A stretch of 24,608 nt of DNA, from positions 1 to 24,608 of the forward strand of contig WRNP01000013.1 of the NCBI GenBank assembly GCA_009776515.1, read 5' to 3'. Made by a program: the position numbers and the translations under genes. The notes under the pieces were generated by a model. It was not told the DNA's origin. It saw only the letters and a list, made by a program, of their open reading frames with translations, and did not search any database. This document shows positions 7,067-15,132 of this stretch, piece by piece. Position 1 is the stretch's first letter. The number at the start of each line of letters is the position of its first letter. The stretch is from Dehalococcoidia bacterium (lineage in GTDB: Bacteria > Chloroflexota > Dehalococcoidia > Dehalococcoidales > UBA1222).

Positions 7067-9478
7067 CTATCCTTTCCCGAGGGCTTCTAAAATTTTCTTT
7101 GGACTTGTACAGAGGTCGACCCATTTTCCGATAGCATTGTGTACCGCGTACCTAGATAGGTTGGCTACACAGGCCCCAATGTTTTCACCTACACCAATCA
7201 TCCCATAAGCCGCATAACCGAGGCCGGTTTCGATTTGGTGGCAAACAATGGGTCCCTCTATGTCGTTCATGACAGGAACGGGATAGCTGATAAGATCATC
7301 ATTCAGCCTCACTCCATCTGTGGGGTCAAAAATTACCTCCTCAAAGGTCGACCTCCCGAAGCCCATATAAGCACCGCCGTATTGTTGCCCAGCGTATGTT
7401 TCTGGGCTGATTAGTCTCCCGGCATCGTTGACGATAACTAATTTTTCTACTTTGACTTTCCCGGTTTCAGGGTCAACCTCGACTTCCATAAAATGGCACT
7501 GTCTCCCCATGCTGAAGGTTTGCAACTCAGGATCTATATCTGGCACCATATCCCATACAAACATCTTTGTATGAAAAACTGCAGCAAGGTCTGCCACAGT
7601 CGCTTGATTTGCAGGATTGGCAATCTCGTATATTACGGAATCCTTGATATCAAGCTCCTCGGGTTGTTTATTTGGGAATAGCGGCGGATAATTCCCGGGG
7701 GTTATCCCTCCCCATCCTCCAGCAATCACTCTTGGTTGCATTGCAAAACTTAACACCATGTCCTTGGCTTTTTTCCCTAGCCTACCCAACATAGTCGAAT
7801 TGGTTGTCATGCCGCGGGAATCGGCATGACTATGAAAATCAAAAGGAGTTCGCTGTTCAGCTGGTTCATTAGCGAACTTGAACGCAACATCTTCTAGTTT
7901 CATGCCCATTTCGTCTGCTATGATAGATGCATATGTGGTATCTCGGTTGACGCCCTGTTCGACGTTGTCACCCAGAACAATAACTTTTCCAAAGGCATCA
8001 ACGGCCAAACCCAATGGTCCCCATGGCAGGCGGTTTTTCAAATCATCCGGTTCGTTGGAGTCGTTAGGGCGATGATACCAGGTGTGGGACCATACAAACC
8101 CAATTCCATGATAGCTACCATTCTCCAACTTCTTAATGCCCGGCTGGTGCCACTTCGTATCCCATCCGATAGCCTCCTTGCCTATAGCCAGACATTCTTT
8201 GAGGCTGTCTCGGGAGGCATCAAACCCTTGAACCTTTTTGATATTTTCGGTTATCCATGCCATATCGTGTCCAAGGCTACCATCGTTAATTAAAGCAACT
8301 TGGGTCGGATCCATCTTTAGCTCATTTGCAACTTGATTGAATGTCTCAACATGAGTAAGGACCATGTTAGCTCCATGGCGATAACAGTGATATGCACCCA
8401 AGTTCTGGCATGGGAAAGTTTTCTTTGAATAAATATTCTCGCACTTGCAAGATTGTCGAATTTGAGTGAGTTGGTCTGCAAGGGCCCCCGTGTTTATGTG
8501 ATGGTATTTAACGGCGGTTACTTCGCCGTTGTCTTTATAACCTATAGTTGCTTTGTAAGTTCCAACCTCATCTCCTAGCCAATAAAAAGCGCTGTCAAAC
8601 AGGTGCTTTACTGGTCTGCCATTGGTCTCCTTGGCAGCCCTGGCTGCCATTAAATGATTGGCTAGTCCTCCCCAAACGTGTCCGAACACGCCAGCATTGA
8701 CGAAGCCGTGTCCCGTCACGCGCTTAATCCAGGGCAAAAATACGGGGGTGTAAGAGGTGAATAAAAAATGTGTCTCATGGTTGCCCCAGTATTCTATTTC
8801 ATCGTCATGCAGATACTTGACGAAGTCGCAAGCTCCCTGCACGACGGCTGCAGAATCAGCAGTTTGTCTTATGACTACATCTATGGTATTAGGGGAAGAC
8901 TGAAGAGCTGAGTCGACATCTCCATACTCCTCTATCTCTTCGTCATATATATTGTTTTTGAGTAAATCGGGGTATATGACCGCCGCATCACTTGCCAGCG
9001 CCCGTTCACAGTCTAGATGAAAGGGCAGTTTTTCCCACTCGGTGTCTTGGTACAATATCTTCAGCGCTTCGTCACATGCCATCTCGTTATCGGCAACTAC
9101 TATGGCTCCGCAAATCTCGCCAGCCCACCAATTTTCTGAAGGCAGTGTCGGCAAAGCTCCGGGATAACGCTGGCCATCGAAGCTGGCTACCCCAATCGGG
9201 GGATCATCGTACTTTATAATTTTTCGCACTCCGGGCACAGTTGCTGCGCGGGCAGTGTCCATTGAAAGAATCTTAGCATGTGCATATGGCGCCTCCATGC
9301 TTTTGGCACAAAGAGCGCCGGCCATTTGGAAGTCCCTGGCATAAACGGCTGTCCCGTTACATTTTGCTAAGCCATCACGGCGGGTGAGGCCGTGCTTGCC
9401 AGCATATTGAGCGGATGAGAGGCTCCACAACCACGGCTTGTATTCTTCTCCATCTTTTATTCCATAGTATGTAGTCAT
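7067..9478 (-). CDS. Molybdenum hydroxylase, molybdopterin-binding catalytic subunit
   Basis: The large subunit (803 aa) of the xanthine dehydrogenase/aldehyde oxidoreductase family, using water to hydroxylate or oxidise its substrate at a Mo-cytosine-dinucleotide-type cofactor. The N-terminal hammerhead domain is recognisable at LTRRDGLAKCNGTAVYARDF (31-50), and GVGE near the C-terminus supplies the invariant catalytic glutamate (E765). The usual GGGFGGK loop is replaced by FGHVWGGLANH (265-275), and the next conserved arginine region reads CQNLGAYHCYRHG. The protein is thus a divergent member whose substrate I cannot predict. GAGGAGC lies 5 nt before the ATG, 14 nt after the [2Fe-2S] stop. 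No signal peptide is present, so export would need the Tat signal of its partner. Confidence 0.9.
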   Translation of the reverse strand: MTTYYGIKDGEEYKPWLWSLSSAQYAGKHGLTRRDGLAKCNGTAVYARDFQMAGALCAKSMEAPYAHAKILSMDTARAATVPGVRKIIKYDDPPIGVASFDGQRYPGALPTLPSENWWAGEICGAIVVADNEMACDEALKILYQDTEWEKLPFHLDCERALASDAAVIYPDLLKNNIYDEEIEEYGDVDSALQSSPNTIDVVIRQTADSAAVVQGACDFVKYLHDDEIEYWGNHETHFLFTSYTPVFLPWIKRVTGHGFVNAGVFGHVWGGLANHLMAARAAKETNGRPVKHLFDSAFYWLGDEVGTYKATIGYKDNGEVTAVKYHHINTGALADQLTQIRQSCKCENIYSKKTFPCQNLGAYHCYRHGANMVLTHVETFNQVANELKMDPTQVALINDGSLGHDMAWITENIKKVQGFDASRDSLKECLAIGKEAIGWDTKWHQPGIKKLENGSYHGIGFVWSHTWYHRPNDSNEPDDLKNRLPWGPLGLAVDAFGKVIVLGDNVEQGVNRDTTYASIIADEMGMKLEDVAFKFANEPAEQRTPFDFHSHADSRGMTTNSTMLGRLGKKAKDMVLSFAMQPRVIAGGWGGITPGNYPPLFPNKQPEELDIKDSVIYEIANPANQATVADLAAVFHTKMFVWDMVPDIDPELQTFSMGRQCHFMEVEVDPETGKVKVEKLVIVNDAGRLISPETYAGQQYGGAYMGFGRSTFEEVIFDPTDGVRLNDDLISYPVPVMNDIEGPIVCHQIETGLGYAAYGMIGVGENIGACVANLSRYAVHNAIGKWVDLCTSPKKILEALGKG

Positions 9479-9492
9479 CAGATGCTCCTCTT

Positions 9493-10149
9493 TTATTTTC
9501 CGGCGGTAATTTCAAGGATGGCCTTGATATGTTGTGAGTAAGTCGCGCAACGGCATATATTTCCGCCAAGCGCCTCCCTGATGTCTTTTTCCGACGGCTT
9601 GGGAATCCTATTTAGGAGGGCTTGGGAAGTGACTAAAAAGCCCGGGGTGCAATACCCGCATTGCATGCAGTGGTTTGCGATGTATGCATCAACGAGAACA
9701 GGATTGGATGCCGCAATTTCTTCTGCGGTGATTATGTTTGCGCCATCACACTCTGCCGCTAGCACCATACAAGATAATACGGGCCTGGCATTCATGATGA
9801 CACTACAGGAACCACAAGCACCATAGCCATAGCACATGTCTTTTGGAGATAAAAGCCCGACTTGTTCACGTAGAAAATCCTGTAAAGTACTGCTTGTTTT
9901 TATCTCGGCTATATAAGGCTGATTGTTTATGGTCACTGCAATGGTTGTTGTTTTCTTTCCAACTGTGTTTGGGTCAGCTACAGTTATAGTGATGGGCTGT
10001 GTCACTGTCGCTGTGTTGGTTCCACTGTCGCAAGCATTCGCCATTAATATAGAACTTAGACCTGCCCCGCCTAAAATCAAGCCGCTATCTCTCAGAAATT
10101 TTCTTCTTGATATTGACTCTGAATTTAGCTCTTTTTTGTCGATGTTCAT
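9493..10149 (-). CDS. Molybdenum hydroxylase, Tat-exported [2Fe-2S] subunit
   Basis: The small electron-transfer subunit (218 aa). Residues 14-20, SRRKFLR, form a twin-arginine motif followed by the hydrophobic stretch LILGGAGLSSILMA and ANAC, so the protein is predicted to be Tat-exported. The ANAC cysteine could be a lipid site, although Asn at -2 is unusual. The mature part has the plant-type ferredoxin cysteines CYGYGACGSC plus a later Cys, then the helical domain with CMQCGYC and NICRCA, giving the two [2Fe-2S] clusters of the family. It is the first gene of the hydroxylase operon. GGAGAG precedes the ATG by 5 nt. E. coli PaoA, which also has a Tat signal, is the closest well-known arrangement, though gene order differs. 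Confidence 0.92.
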   Translation of the reverse strand: MNIDKKELNSESISRRKFLRDSGLILGGAGLSSILMANACDSGTNTATVTQPITITVADPNTVGKKTTTIAVTINNQPYIAEIKTSSTLQDFLREQVGLLSPKDMCYGYGACGSCSVIMNARPVLSCMVLAAECDGANIITAEEIAASNPVLVDAYIANHCMQCGYCTPGFLVTSQALLNRIPKPSEKDIREALGGNICRCATYSQHIKAILEITAGK

Positions 10150-10276
10150 CGTTCTCTCCGATTATTAATTTGACGACCCTTTTCATGGTTGAGAGCAATC
10201 CTAAGAACTCTAGCATTCCCAGGGGGAGAAATTCTATGAAAATAAGGAACGATAACGTGAAATTCAGAAGCAAAAA

Positions 10277-10305
10277 GGTGACAGAGTGGTCACAGGTTGG
10301 TGACT
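10277..10305. promoter_or_regulatory. Three GGTSACW boxes at 11-bp period, likely response-regulator site
   Basis: GGTGACA (10277-10283), GGTCACA (10288-10294) and GGTGACT (10299-10305) repeat at exactly 11 bp, one helical turn, so all three face the same side of DNA. OmpR-family regulators typically bind such phased direct repeats. The site lies between the regulator gene (stop at 10341) and the hydroxylase operon (start at 10149). A possible minus-strand -10 (TAGAAT, 10231-10236) without a good -35 lies downstream, as expected for an activated promoter. Confidence 0.6.
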
Positions 10306-10340
10306 GTTGTGGTTTTCCGGATCAAAGCACGGGTGGGAGA

Positions 10341-11045
10341 TTATAAATTGGGCGACAAAAAGTAACCGATACCTGGTCTATTCAATATAACGCGAGGATT
10401 ATGGTAATCCACTTCAATCTTTCTCCGTAGCCGATAAACATAAGCTTTTATAGCGTCATGCGAATCTCTCTCCGTGTGAAGAGTTGTTCGCATGTTCGTT
10501 CCATAAATTCGCTCAGCAAGATCGCGGTTTGTTACCGTACGTCCTCTCGCTATAATCAATTCATACAGAAGTTGCTTTTCTGAGTTGGTTAAACATATCC
10601 TCGTTTCATTATAGTGCAACTCATTCGTAGACGAGTTCAATGAAAGTGTACGATACGCTATTACAGGCTCTTGGATTTCGTCGGCGCAACGTCTTACCAG
10701 TGCTTTGACGCGGGCTATTAACGCCAATTGGCCAAAGGGCTTAACCAAATATTCATCTGCTCCCAGACTCAAGGCTTTGACAATGCTAGAATCTTCCTCT
10801 CGTGCCGTAATCACCATGATGGGCGAATTAGAGGTCAACCGAATATTTTTAATAACATCGAACCCGCTAATATCGGGAAGCCCTAAATCTAATAGAATCG
10901 CATCTGGCGCTTTTTCGCGTAGTATCTTTAGGCTTTCCACTCCTAGGCTGGCAGTTAAAACCCGCACCTCTGGCCAGGCGACCTCAAAGGCGTTGGCGAT
11001 GTAATCGAGCGTATTCTCGTCATCATCGACTATGAGAAACTGCAT
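10341..11045 (-). CDS. OmpR-family response regulator
   Basis: A 234-residue transcription factor with an N-terminal receiver and a C-terminal winged-helix DNA-binding domain. The receiver has the acidic cluster D7-D9, phospho-acceptor D53 (LLDLGLPD), T80 (VITARE) and K102 (YLVKPFG). The C-terminal domain has the expected KAYVYRLRRKIE recognition-helix region and ends in RPGIGYFL. It is most like the KdpE/PhoB group, but its target is not predictable from family alone. GAGGAAG lies just before the ATG. It is 22 nt downstream of the kinase gene, so the two form a cognate pair, and it directly precedes the hydroxylase operon, which has phased repeats upstream. Confidence 0.93.
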   Translation of the reverse strand: MQFLIVDDDENTLDYIANAFEVAWPEVRVLTASLGVESLKILREKAPDAILLDLGLPDISGFDVIKNIRLTSNSPIMVITAREEDSSIVKALSLGADEYLVKPFGQLALIARVKALVRRCADEIQEPVIAYRTLSLNSSTNELHYNETRICLTNSEKQLLYELIIARGRTVTNRDLAERIYGTNMRTTLHTERDSHDAIKAYVYRLRRKIEVDYHNPRVILNRPGIGYFLSPNL

Positions 11046-11067
11046 ATCTTCCTCGCTGGATATGGAT

Positions 11068-12411
11068 TTATTTTATGGGAAGAGTGAACTTGAAAACACA
11101 TCCTTTTCCAAGTTCGCTCTCAGCTAGAATTTTGCCCCCGTGTAATTCGACGAGGATCTTACATAATGCTAGGCCTATACCTAATCCAGAAAGCTTCTCC
11201 ATGTTAGCCTCAGTTCTTTGAATATAATACATCTGAAACAGATGTTTTTTTGCATTCTTTGTTAAACCTGGACCTGAATCCCTGATAACGAACTCAATGT
11301 TTTTCACCAGTTTCCTTGCTTGAATGTATATATTGACGCCCGTAGGGGAGTGCTCAATGGCATTACAGATCAGATTCTGTATTATTTGCTTAAGGCGTCC
11401 CGGATCAGCTGCTATTTCAGGAATATTCGTGGCTATGGCGACCTTAATTGATGCTCTTTTTAATCTAGCGAGTATGGCAAAGTCCTCAACAATACTTTCC
11501 AGTAGCGCTTTAATGTCGGTGGGGATTTTGTTAATTGTCAGAACTCCGATTTCACCGCGAGCTATATCCATTAACTCGTTGATGCGCTTGTCAAGTTGTT
11601 TAGCTCCTTCGTTTATATTCTTAGCAAGCCGTTGATCAACCCCCTCTGCCATTTTAAGTGATAGGGCTTCACTGGCTCCCATCATTGCTGTCAAAGGTGT
11701 CTTAAGTTCATGCACTAAAGCTCTAAAGAAATCTGTCCTCAGTCGTATCTGTGTTTCAAGTTCCAATCGGGCTTTCTGCTCCGACAGGTAATGGTTTTTG
11801 GCTTTGATCTCCGCCCTTTTGCGCCACTGGATTTCTTTTTCAAGCCTAGCGGTGCGTTTTTCAATTATCTCTTCAAGGTAGTTGTTGTAATCTTGGAGCT
11901 TCTGTTCAGCAAGTTTGAGATCTGTCAGATCATAAGATGAGCCGATAAGATAGGTGCGCTTTCTGTTGGGAATCGTCAACACTACATTATTACCGTGGTA
12001 GTAAATTGTTTTCCCTAGTAAATTCACCGAACATTCTTCACGGCTGAAACGCGAACAACCATTGAATAGTGAAATGATATTCTCTTTGATGTAATTAGCC
12101 ATTGGGGGTTTTCGCCAAACAGGTTTACTCATTAGGAAATCGTCTATAGATTCGGCCCCCCATAATCGCAAAGCGGCCTGATTTACTTTCCGGTGAATGA
12201 TCATTTGGGCACAGCGCCCTATCTCGTCAGGGTATTCTTCAAAGTAGTGTCTTAAGTCTGCAACCCCCTTAGCCCGTAACTTGCTAAAATATCGGACTAA
12301 TCTTGATACATCTTCTTCCCATAAGGGCACTGGCGCATTATTGAATAAAAATTGGTACTTTATCTCCGTCACGGCATCTCCATTATTCGGCCAGCGGACT
12401 CTCTGGGCCAC
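11068..12411 (-). CDS. Cytoplasmic PAS-type sensor histidine kinase
   Basis: A 447-residue kinase without any membrane segment, so the signal is sensed inside the cell or through a partner. The N-terminal part (about 18-165) has a PAS-like region beginning FLFNNAPVPLWEED, a sensor type I associate with kinases beside Dehalococcoidia reductive dehalogenase genes. A coiled coil (about 165-222) leads to the dimerisation domain with H234 in LVHELKTPLT. The ATPase domain has NLICNAIEHS, DSGPGL and GLGIGLALCK. The chosen start is GTG at 12411, with AAGGA 5 nt upstream; an ATG two bases away is out of frame. It is followed 22 nt later by its response regulator. Confidence 0.92.
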   Translation of the reverse strand: MAQRVRWPNNGDAVTEIKYQFLFNNAPVPLWEEDVSRLVRYFSKLRAKGVADLRHYFEEYPDEIGRCAQMIIHRKVNQAALRLWGAESIDDFLMSKPVWRKPPMANYIKENIISLFNGCSRFSREECSVNLLGKTIYYHGNNVVLTIPNRKRTYLIGSSYDLTDLKLAEQKLQDYNNYLEEIIEKRTARLEKEIQWRKRAEIKAKNHYLSEQKARLELETQIRLRTDFFRALVHELKTPLTAMMGASEALSLKMAEGVDQRLAKNINEGAKQLDKRINELMDIARGEIGVLTINKIPTDIKALLESIVEDFAILARLKRASIKVAIATNIPEIAADPGRLKQIIQNLICNAIEHSPTGVNIYIQARKLVKNIEFVIRDSGPGLTKNAKKHLFQMYYIQRTEANMEKLSGLGIGLALCKILVELHGGKILAESELGKGCVFKFTLPIK

Positions 12412-12738
12412 ATAAGTCCTTTTGGCGGTTTACGGCATCGGCAACCATAAACTCTAAGCCATCGCAGGATACATTATAACGATTGTTTGGTGCCCATTGT
12501 CCCGACTTTAGGATTTTGATTACCGATCGGATCCATACCTTGTAATCTTGCTACGGGGAGTGCTTCATTCCAACGCTCGTACCTTCCCCTTGTAAGCTAC
12601 TTCCGATCGTCTGATTTATGCTATCTGTACTGACGTAATGAATTGGGTTTGCTGAAGAATTGCCGCATTCGGTTCAAATACCGACATATTCTTAGACTCG
12701 GTCAGTCTCTAGTAGCAACCGGCTGATTATGCATGTGT
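12412..12738. other. Divergent intergenic region
   Basis: This 327-bp region separates the minus-strand kinase from the plus-strand diaphorase genes. It holds a candidate kinase promoter at its left end and abuts the diaphorase promoter at its right end. No frame, tRNA or clear repeat was seen in between. It is also the right-hand edge of the AT-richer block. Confidence 0.6.
12473..12503 (-). promoter_or_regulatory. Candidate promoter of the kinase-regulator operon
   Basis: A perfect TATAAT (12473-12478) lies about 60 bp upstream of the kinase start on the minus strand. The best -35 is a weak GGGACA (12498-12503) at a long 19-bp spacing. Confidence 0.4.
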
Positions 12739-12767
12739 TTGACCGGTACGCTTGCCGTGTCTATAAT
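12739..12767 (+). promoter_or_regulatory. Sigma70-type promoter of the diaphorase operon
   Basis: TTGACC (12739-12744), a 17-bp spacer and TATAAT (12762-12767) form a near-consensus promoter. Transcription would start near 12774, leaving a leader of about 27 nt before the first start codon. Confidence 0.8.
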
Positions 12768-12800
12768 TAATCCTCTAAGTCTCCCAAGAGTGAGTTTCAT

Positions 12801-13265
12801 TTGGACACACCAGAAACTGCGCTTAGCGCCCTACTCACCCGCTTTACCCCGTCCCGGGATAATCTTATCCCCATCTTGCACGTTGTGCAAGAGGCAGAGG
12901 GTTATCTTTCGCCGGCGTCCATGGCGCAGGTGGCGGCTTACCTCGGACTGTCTGAAAGTGAGGTTCACGGAGTAGCCACTTTTTATGCCTCTTTTAGGTT
13001 AAAGCCCATTGGCAAGCAATGCCTCAAGGTATGCCGCGGCACTGCCTGCCATGTGAAAGGGGCGGGCGAGGTGCTCGCTGAGCTTGAGAAAAAGTTGGGG
13101 ATCAAGGCCGGGGAGACCACCCCGGACGGTGCCTACTCCTTGGAAACCGAGGCCTGTTTCGGCTCCTGCGCGCTGGCCCCGGTGGTGGTCGTGGACGGGC
13201 GTGTCTCAGGGCGCGTAGAGCCTGCGGGGGTCGGCGAGCTTTTGAAGGGAGAGAATGAGCCTTAA
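12801..13265 (+). CDS. NADH dehydrogenase/diaphorase 24-kDa-type [2Fe-2S] subunit
   Basis: A 154-residue thioredoxin-like [2Fe-2S] protein of the NuoE/HoxE/HndA family. The cluster ligands C78-x4-C83 (CRGTAC) and C119-x3-C123 (CFGSC) are present, and the N-terminal helical segment IPILHVVQEAEGYLS is typical. It transfers electrons beside the FMN subunit encoded next. The start is a TTG at 12801; I accept it because no better in-frame start exists, the family N-terminus fits, and AGAGTGAG lies upstream. It overlaps the following gene by 11 bp, implying coupled translation. It is the first gene of a three-gene module under the promoter at 12739-12767. Confidence 0.92.
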   Translation: MDTPETALSALLTRFTPSRDNLIPILHVVQEAEGYLSPASMAQVAAYLGLSESEVHGVATFYASFRLKPIGKQCLKVCRGTACHVKGAGEVLAELEKKLGIKAGETTPDGAYSLETEACFGSCALAPVVVVDGRVSGRVEPAGVGELLKGENEP

Positions 13266-15132
13266 CATACTTCGGCAGCAGGCTGAGGCCGAGTGGGAAG
13301 CGGTGGTACATCCCAGCTTGCCGCAGATCTTTATCGGAACGTCTACCTGTGGTGAGGCGGCGGGTGCGGGTCGGGTGCGGCGGGCCATTGAAGAGAAACT
13401 TGTTGAACTTGGGATAAGCGCTACCATTCATCGCACAGGATGCTTAGGTGAGTGCTGGCGCGAGCCGCTGGTGGATATCATAAAACCCGGTTCGCCTCGC
13501 ATCACCTATCACAGCCTGACTCCGGAGAAGGCCTCTGAATTAATAGCAGACTATTTGGTGAATGGTCTTCTGCGTCCGGATCTGGCTCTTGGGGTATGGG
13601 GTGGTGGCTATGACGGTCTGCCTGCCTTGGACACAACTGCCATGTTGGGGCCACAGAAGCGCCGTGCCCTGCGCAATGCGGGCATCATTGACCCTGAGAA
13701 CATTCGCCATTATCTCGCCCGTGGGGGATATCGGGGCTTGGAGCGGGCACTTAGCCTGTCTCCCGACGAAGTAATCTGCGAGATTGAACAAGCTGGGTTG
13801 CGGGGACGTGGTGGGGCTGGCTTTCCAACCGCCTGGAAGTGGCGGCTCTGCCGTGAGGCCGAGGGGGCACCCAAACACCTGATCTGCAATGCTGACGAGG
13901 GCGATCCGGGGGCTTTTATGAATCGCGCTTTGCTGGAGAGCGATCCTCATGCGGTACTGGAGGGAATGCTCGTCGGAGCGTATGCTATCGGTGCCGATCG
14001 CGGTTATATCTATGTGCGGGAGGAATATCCTTTGGCGACGCGGCGGTTGGAGATTGCCCTTGAGCAAATGAGGGATAGCGGACTGCTTGGTCGAGATATT
14101 TTGGGGACAGGTCTGGACTTTGACATCAAACTGGTGCGCGGGGCTGGGGCTTTTGTCTGCGGTGAGGAGACTGCCCTCATTGCTTCTATGGAGGGCTACC
14201 GTGGCTTGCCGCGCACCCGTCCGCCTTTTCCAGCCTCATCCGGTTTGTGGGGAAAGCCCACCAATATCAACAACGTAGAGACTTGGGCGCAGGCGGCCTA
14301 CATCTTAGCGGCAGGGGCGGAGGCCTTTCGCGAATATGGCACTGAGCAGAGCAAGGGCACCAAGACCCTCTCGCTTGCAGGCGATGTGAGGCATACGGGG
14401 CTGATTGAAGTGCCGCTGGGCACGGCTCTAAGTGACATCATCTACACCATTGGCGGTGGCATTCCAGGCGATCGGAGTGTCAAGGCCGTTCAGACGGGCG
14501 GACCATCAGGTGGCTGCTTGCCGGCCTCACTCCTGGCGTTACCGGTAGACTATGAGTCCTTGGCCCAGGCCGGCTCCATCATGGGTTCAGGCAGCATGGT
14601 GGTTATGGACGAGCGTAGCTGCATGGTGGATATCGCCCGCTATTTCTTGACTTTCACCGAGGCTGAGTCCTGCGGGAAATGCACTCCCTGTCGGCTTGGG
14701 ACGCGCCAGATGCGATCTGTTTTGGATGATATCGTGGCGGGTAATGGAAAGGCGACGGATTTGGAAGTCCTGGCGCATTTGGCACAGTCAGTGCGGAAGG
14801 GTGCCCTCTGCGGGCTGGGGCAGAGTGCCCCAAACCCTCTGTTGACCACTTTGAAATACTTTCGTGAGGAATATGAGGCGCACTTGGATGGGCGCTGTCC
14901 GAGCCTGGTCTGCTCGGCCTTGGTGCATTTTGAGATTACGACTGAGAAATGCGCCGGCTGCGGGGTCTGTCTGCGAGTGTGTCCTTCTGAGGCCATAAGT
15001 GGGGGGAGGGGGGTAAAACACGTCATTAATCAAGCCAAATGTACCCGTTGCGGGCAGTGCTTGAAAGCCTGCCCGATGCGTTTTAGCGCGGTAGGAAAGA
15101 TTGCTGGAAGAGCTGTGAGGGAAGATGCCTAA
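13255..15132 (+). CDS. NAD(H)-binding FMN/Fe-S diaphorase subunit (NuoF/HndC-like)
   Basis: The NADH-oxidising core, 625 aa. In order: a thioredoxin-like N-terminal domain with only three visible cluster-type cysteines (C32, C63, C67); the 51-kDa flavoprotein core with GRGGAGFP (184-191), NADEGDPGAF (212-221), and the PTNINNVET segment (335-343); the [4Fe-4S] motif C473, C476, C479 plus C519; and a C-terminal two-cluster ferredoxin (C566/569/572/576 and C596/599/602/606). This architecture is that of HndC/HymB-type subunits of NAD(P)-linked hydrogenases, formate dehydrogenases and related bifurcating enzymes, longer than NuoF of complex I. The ATG follows GGGAGAG inside the preceding gene. 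The stop overlaps the next gene by 8 bp. Confidence 0.95.
   Translation: MSLNILRQQAEAEWEAVVHPSLPQIFIGTSTCGEAAGAGRVRRAIEEKLVELGISATIHRTGCLGECWREPLVDIIKPGSPRITYHSLTPEKASELIADYLVNGLLRPDLALGVWGGGYDGLPALDTTAMLGPQKRRALRNAGIIDPENIRHYLARGGYRGLERALSLSPDEVICEIEQAGLRGRGGAGFPTAWKWRLCREAEGAPKHLICNADEGDPGAFMNRALLESDPHAVLEGMLVGAYAIGADRGYIYVREEYPLATRRLEIALEQMRDSGLLGRDILGTGLDFDIKLVRGAGAFVCGEETALIASMEGYRGLPRTRPPFPASSGLWGKPTNINNVETWAQAAYILAAGAEAFREYGTEQSKGTKTLSLAGDVRHTGLIEVPLGTALSDIIYTIGGGIPGDRSVKAVQTGGPSGGCLPASLLALPVDYESLAQAGSIMGSGSMVVMDERSCMVDIARYFLTFTEAESCGKCTPCRLGTRQMRSVLDDIVAGNGKATDLEVLAHLAQSVRKGALCGLGQSAPNPLLTTLKYFREEYEAHLDGRCPSLVCSALVHFEITTEKCAGCGVCLRVCPSEAISGGRGVKHVINQAKCTRCGQCLKACPMRFSAVGKIAGRAVREDA

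Noticed and set aside
10023..10040. Lipoprotein box at the end of the Tat signal (ANAC)
   Set aside because: Asn at -2 and Ala at -3 do not fit the usual lipobox, so lipid attachment is mentioned as possible but not called.
12658..12690. GGTTCAAATACC, resembling a tRNA T-loop
   Set aside because: The stem pairs over a 6-nt loop, not 7, and no acceptor, D or anticodon arm can be built around it.
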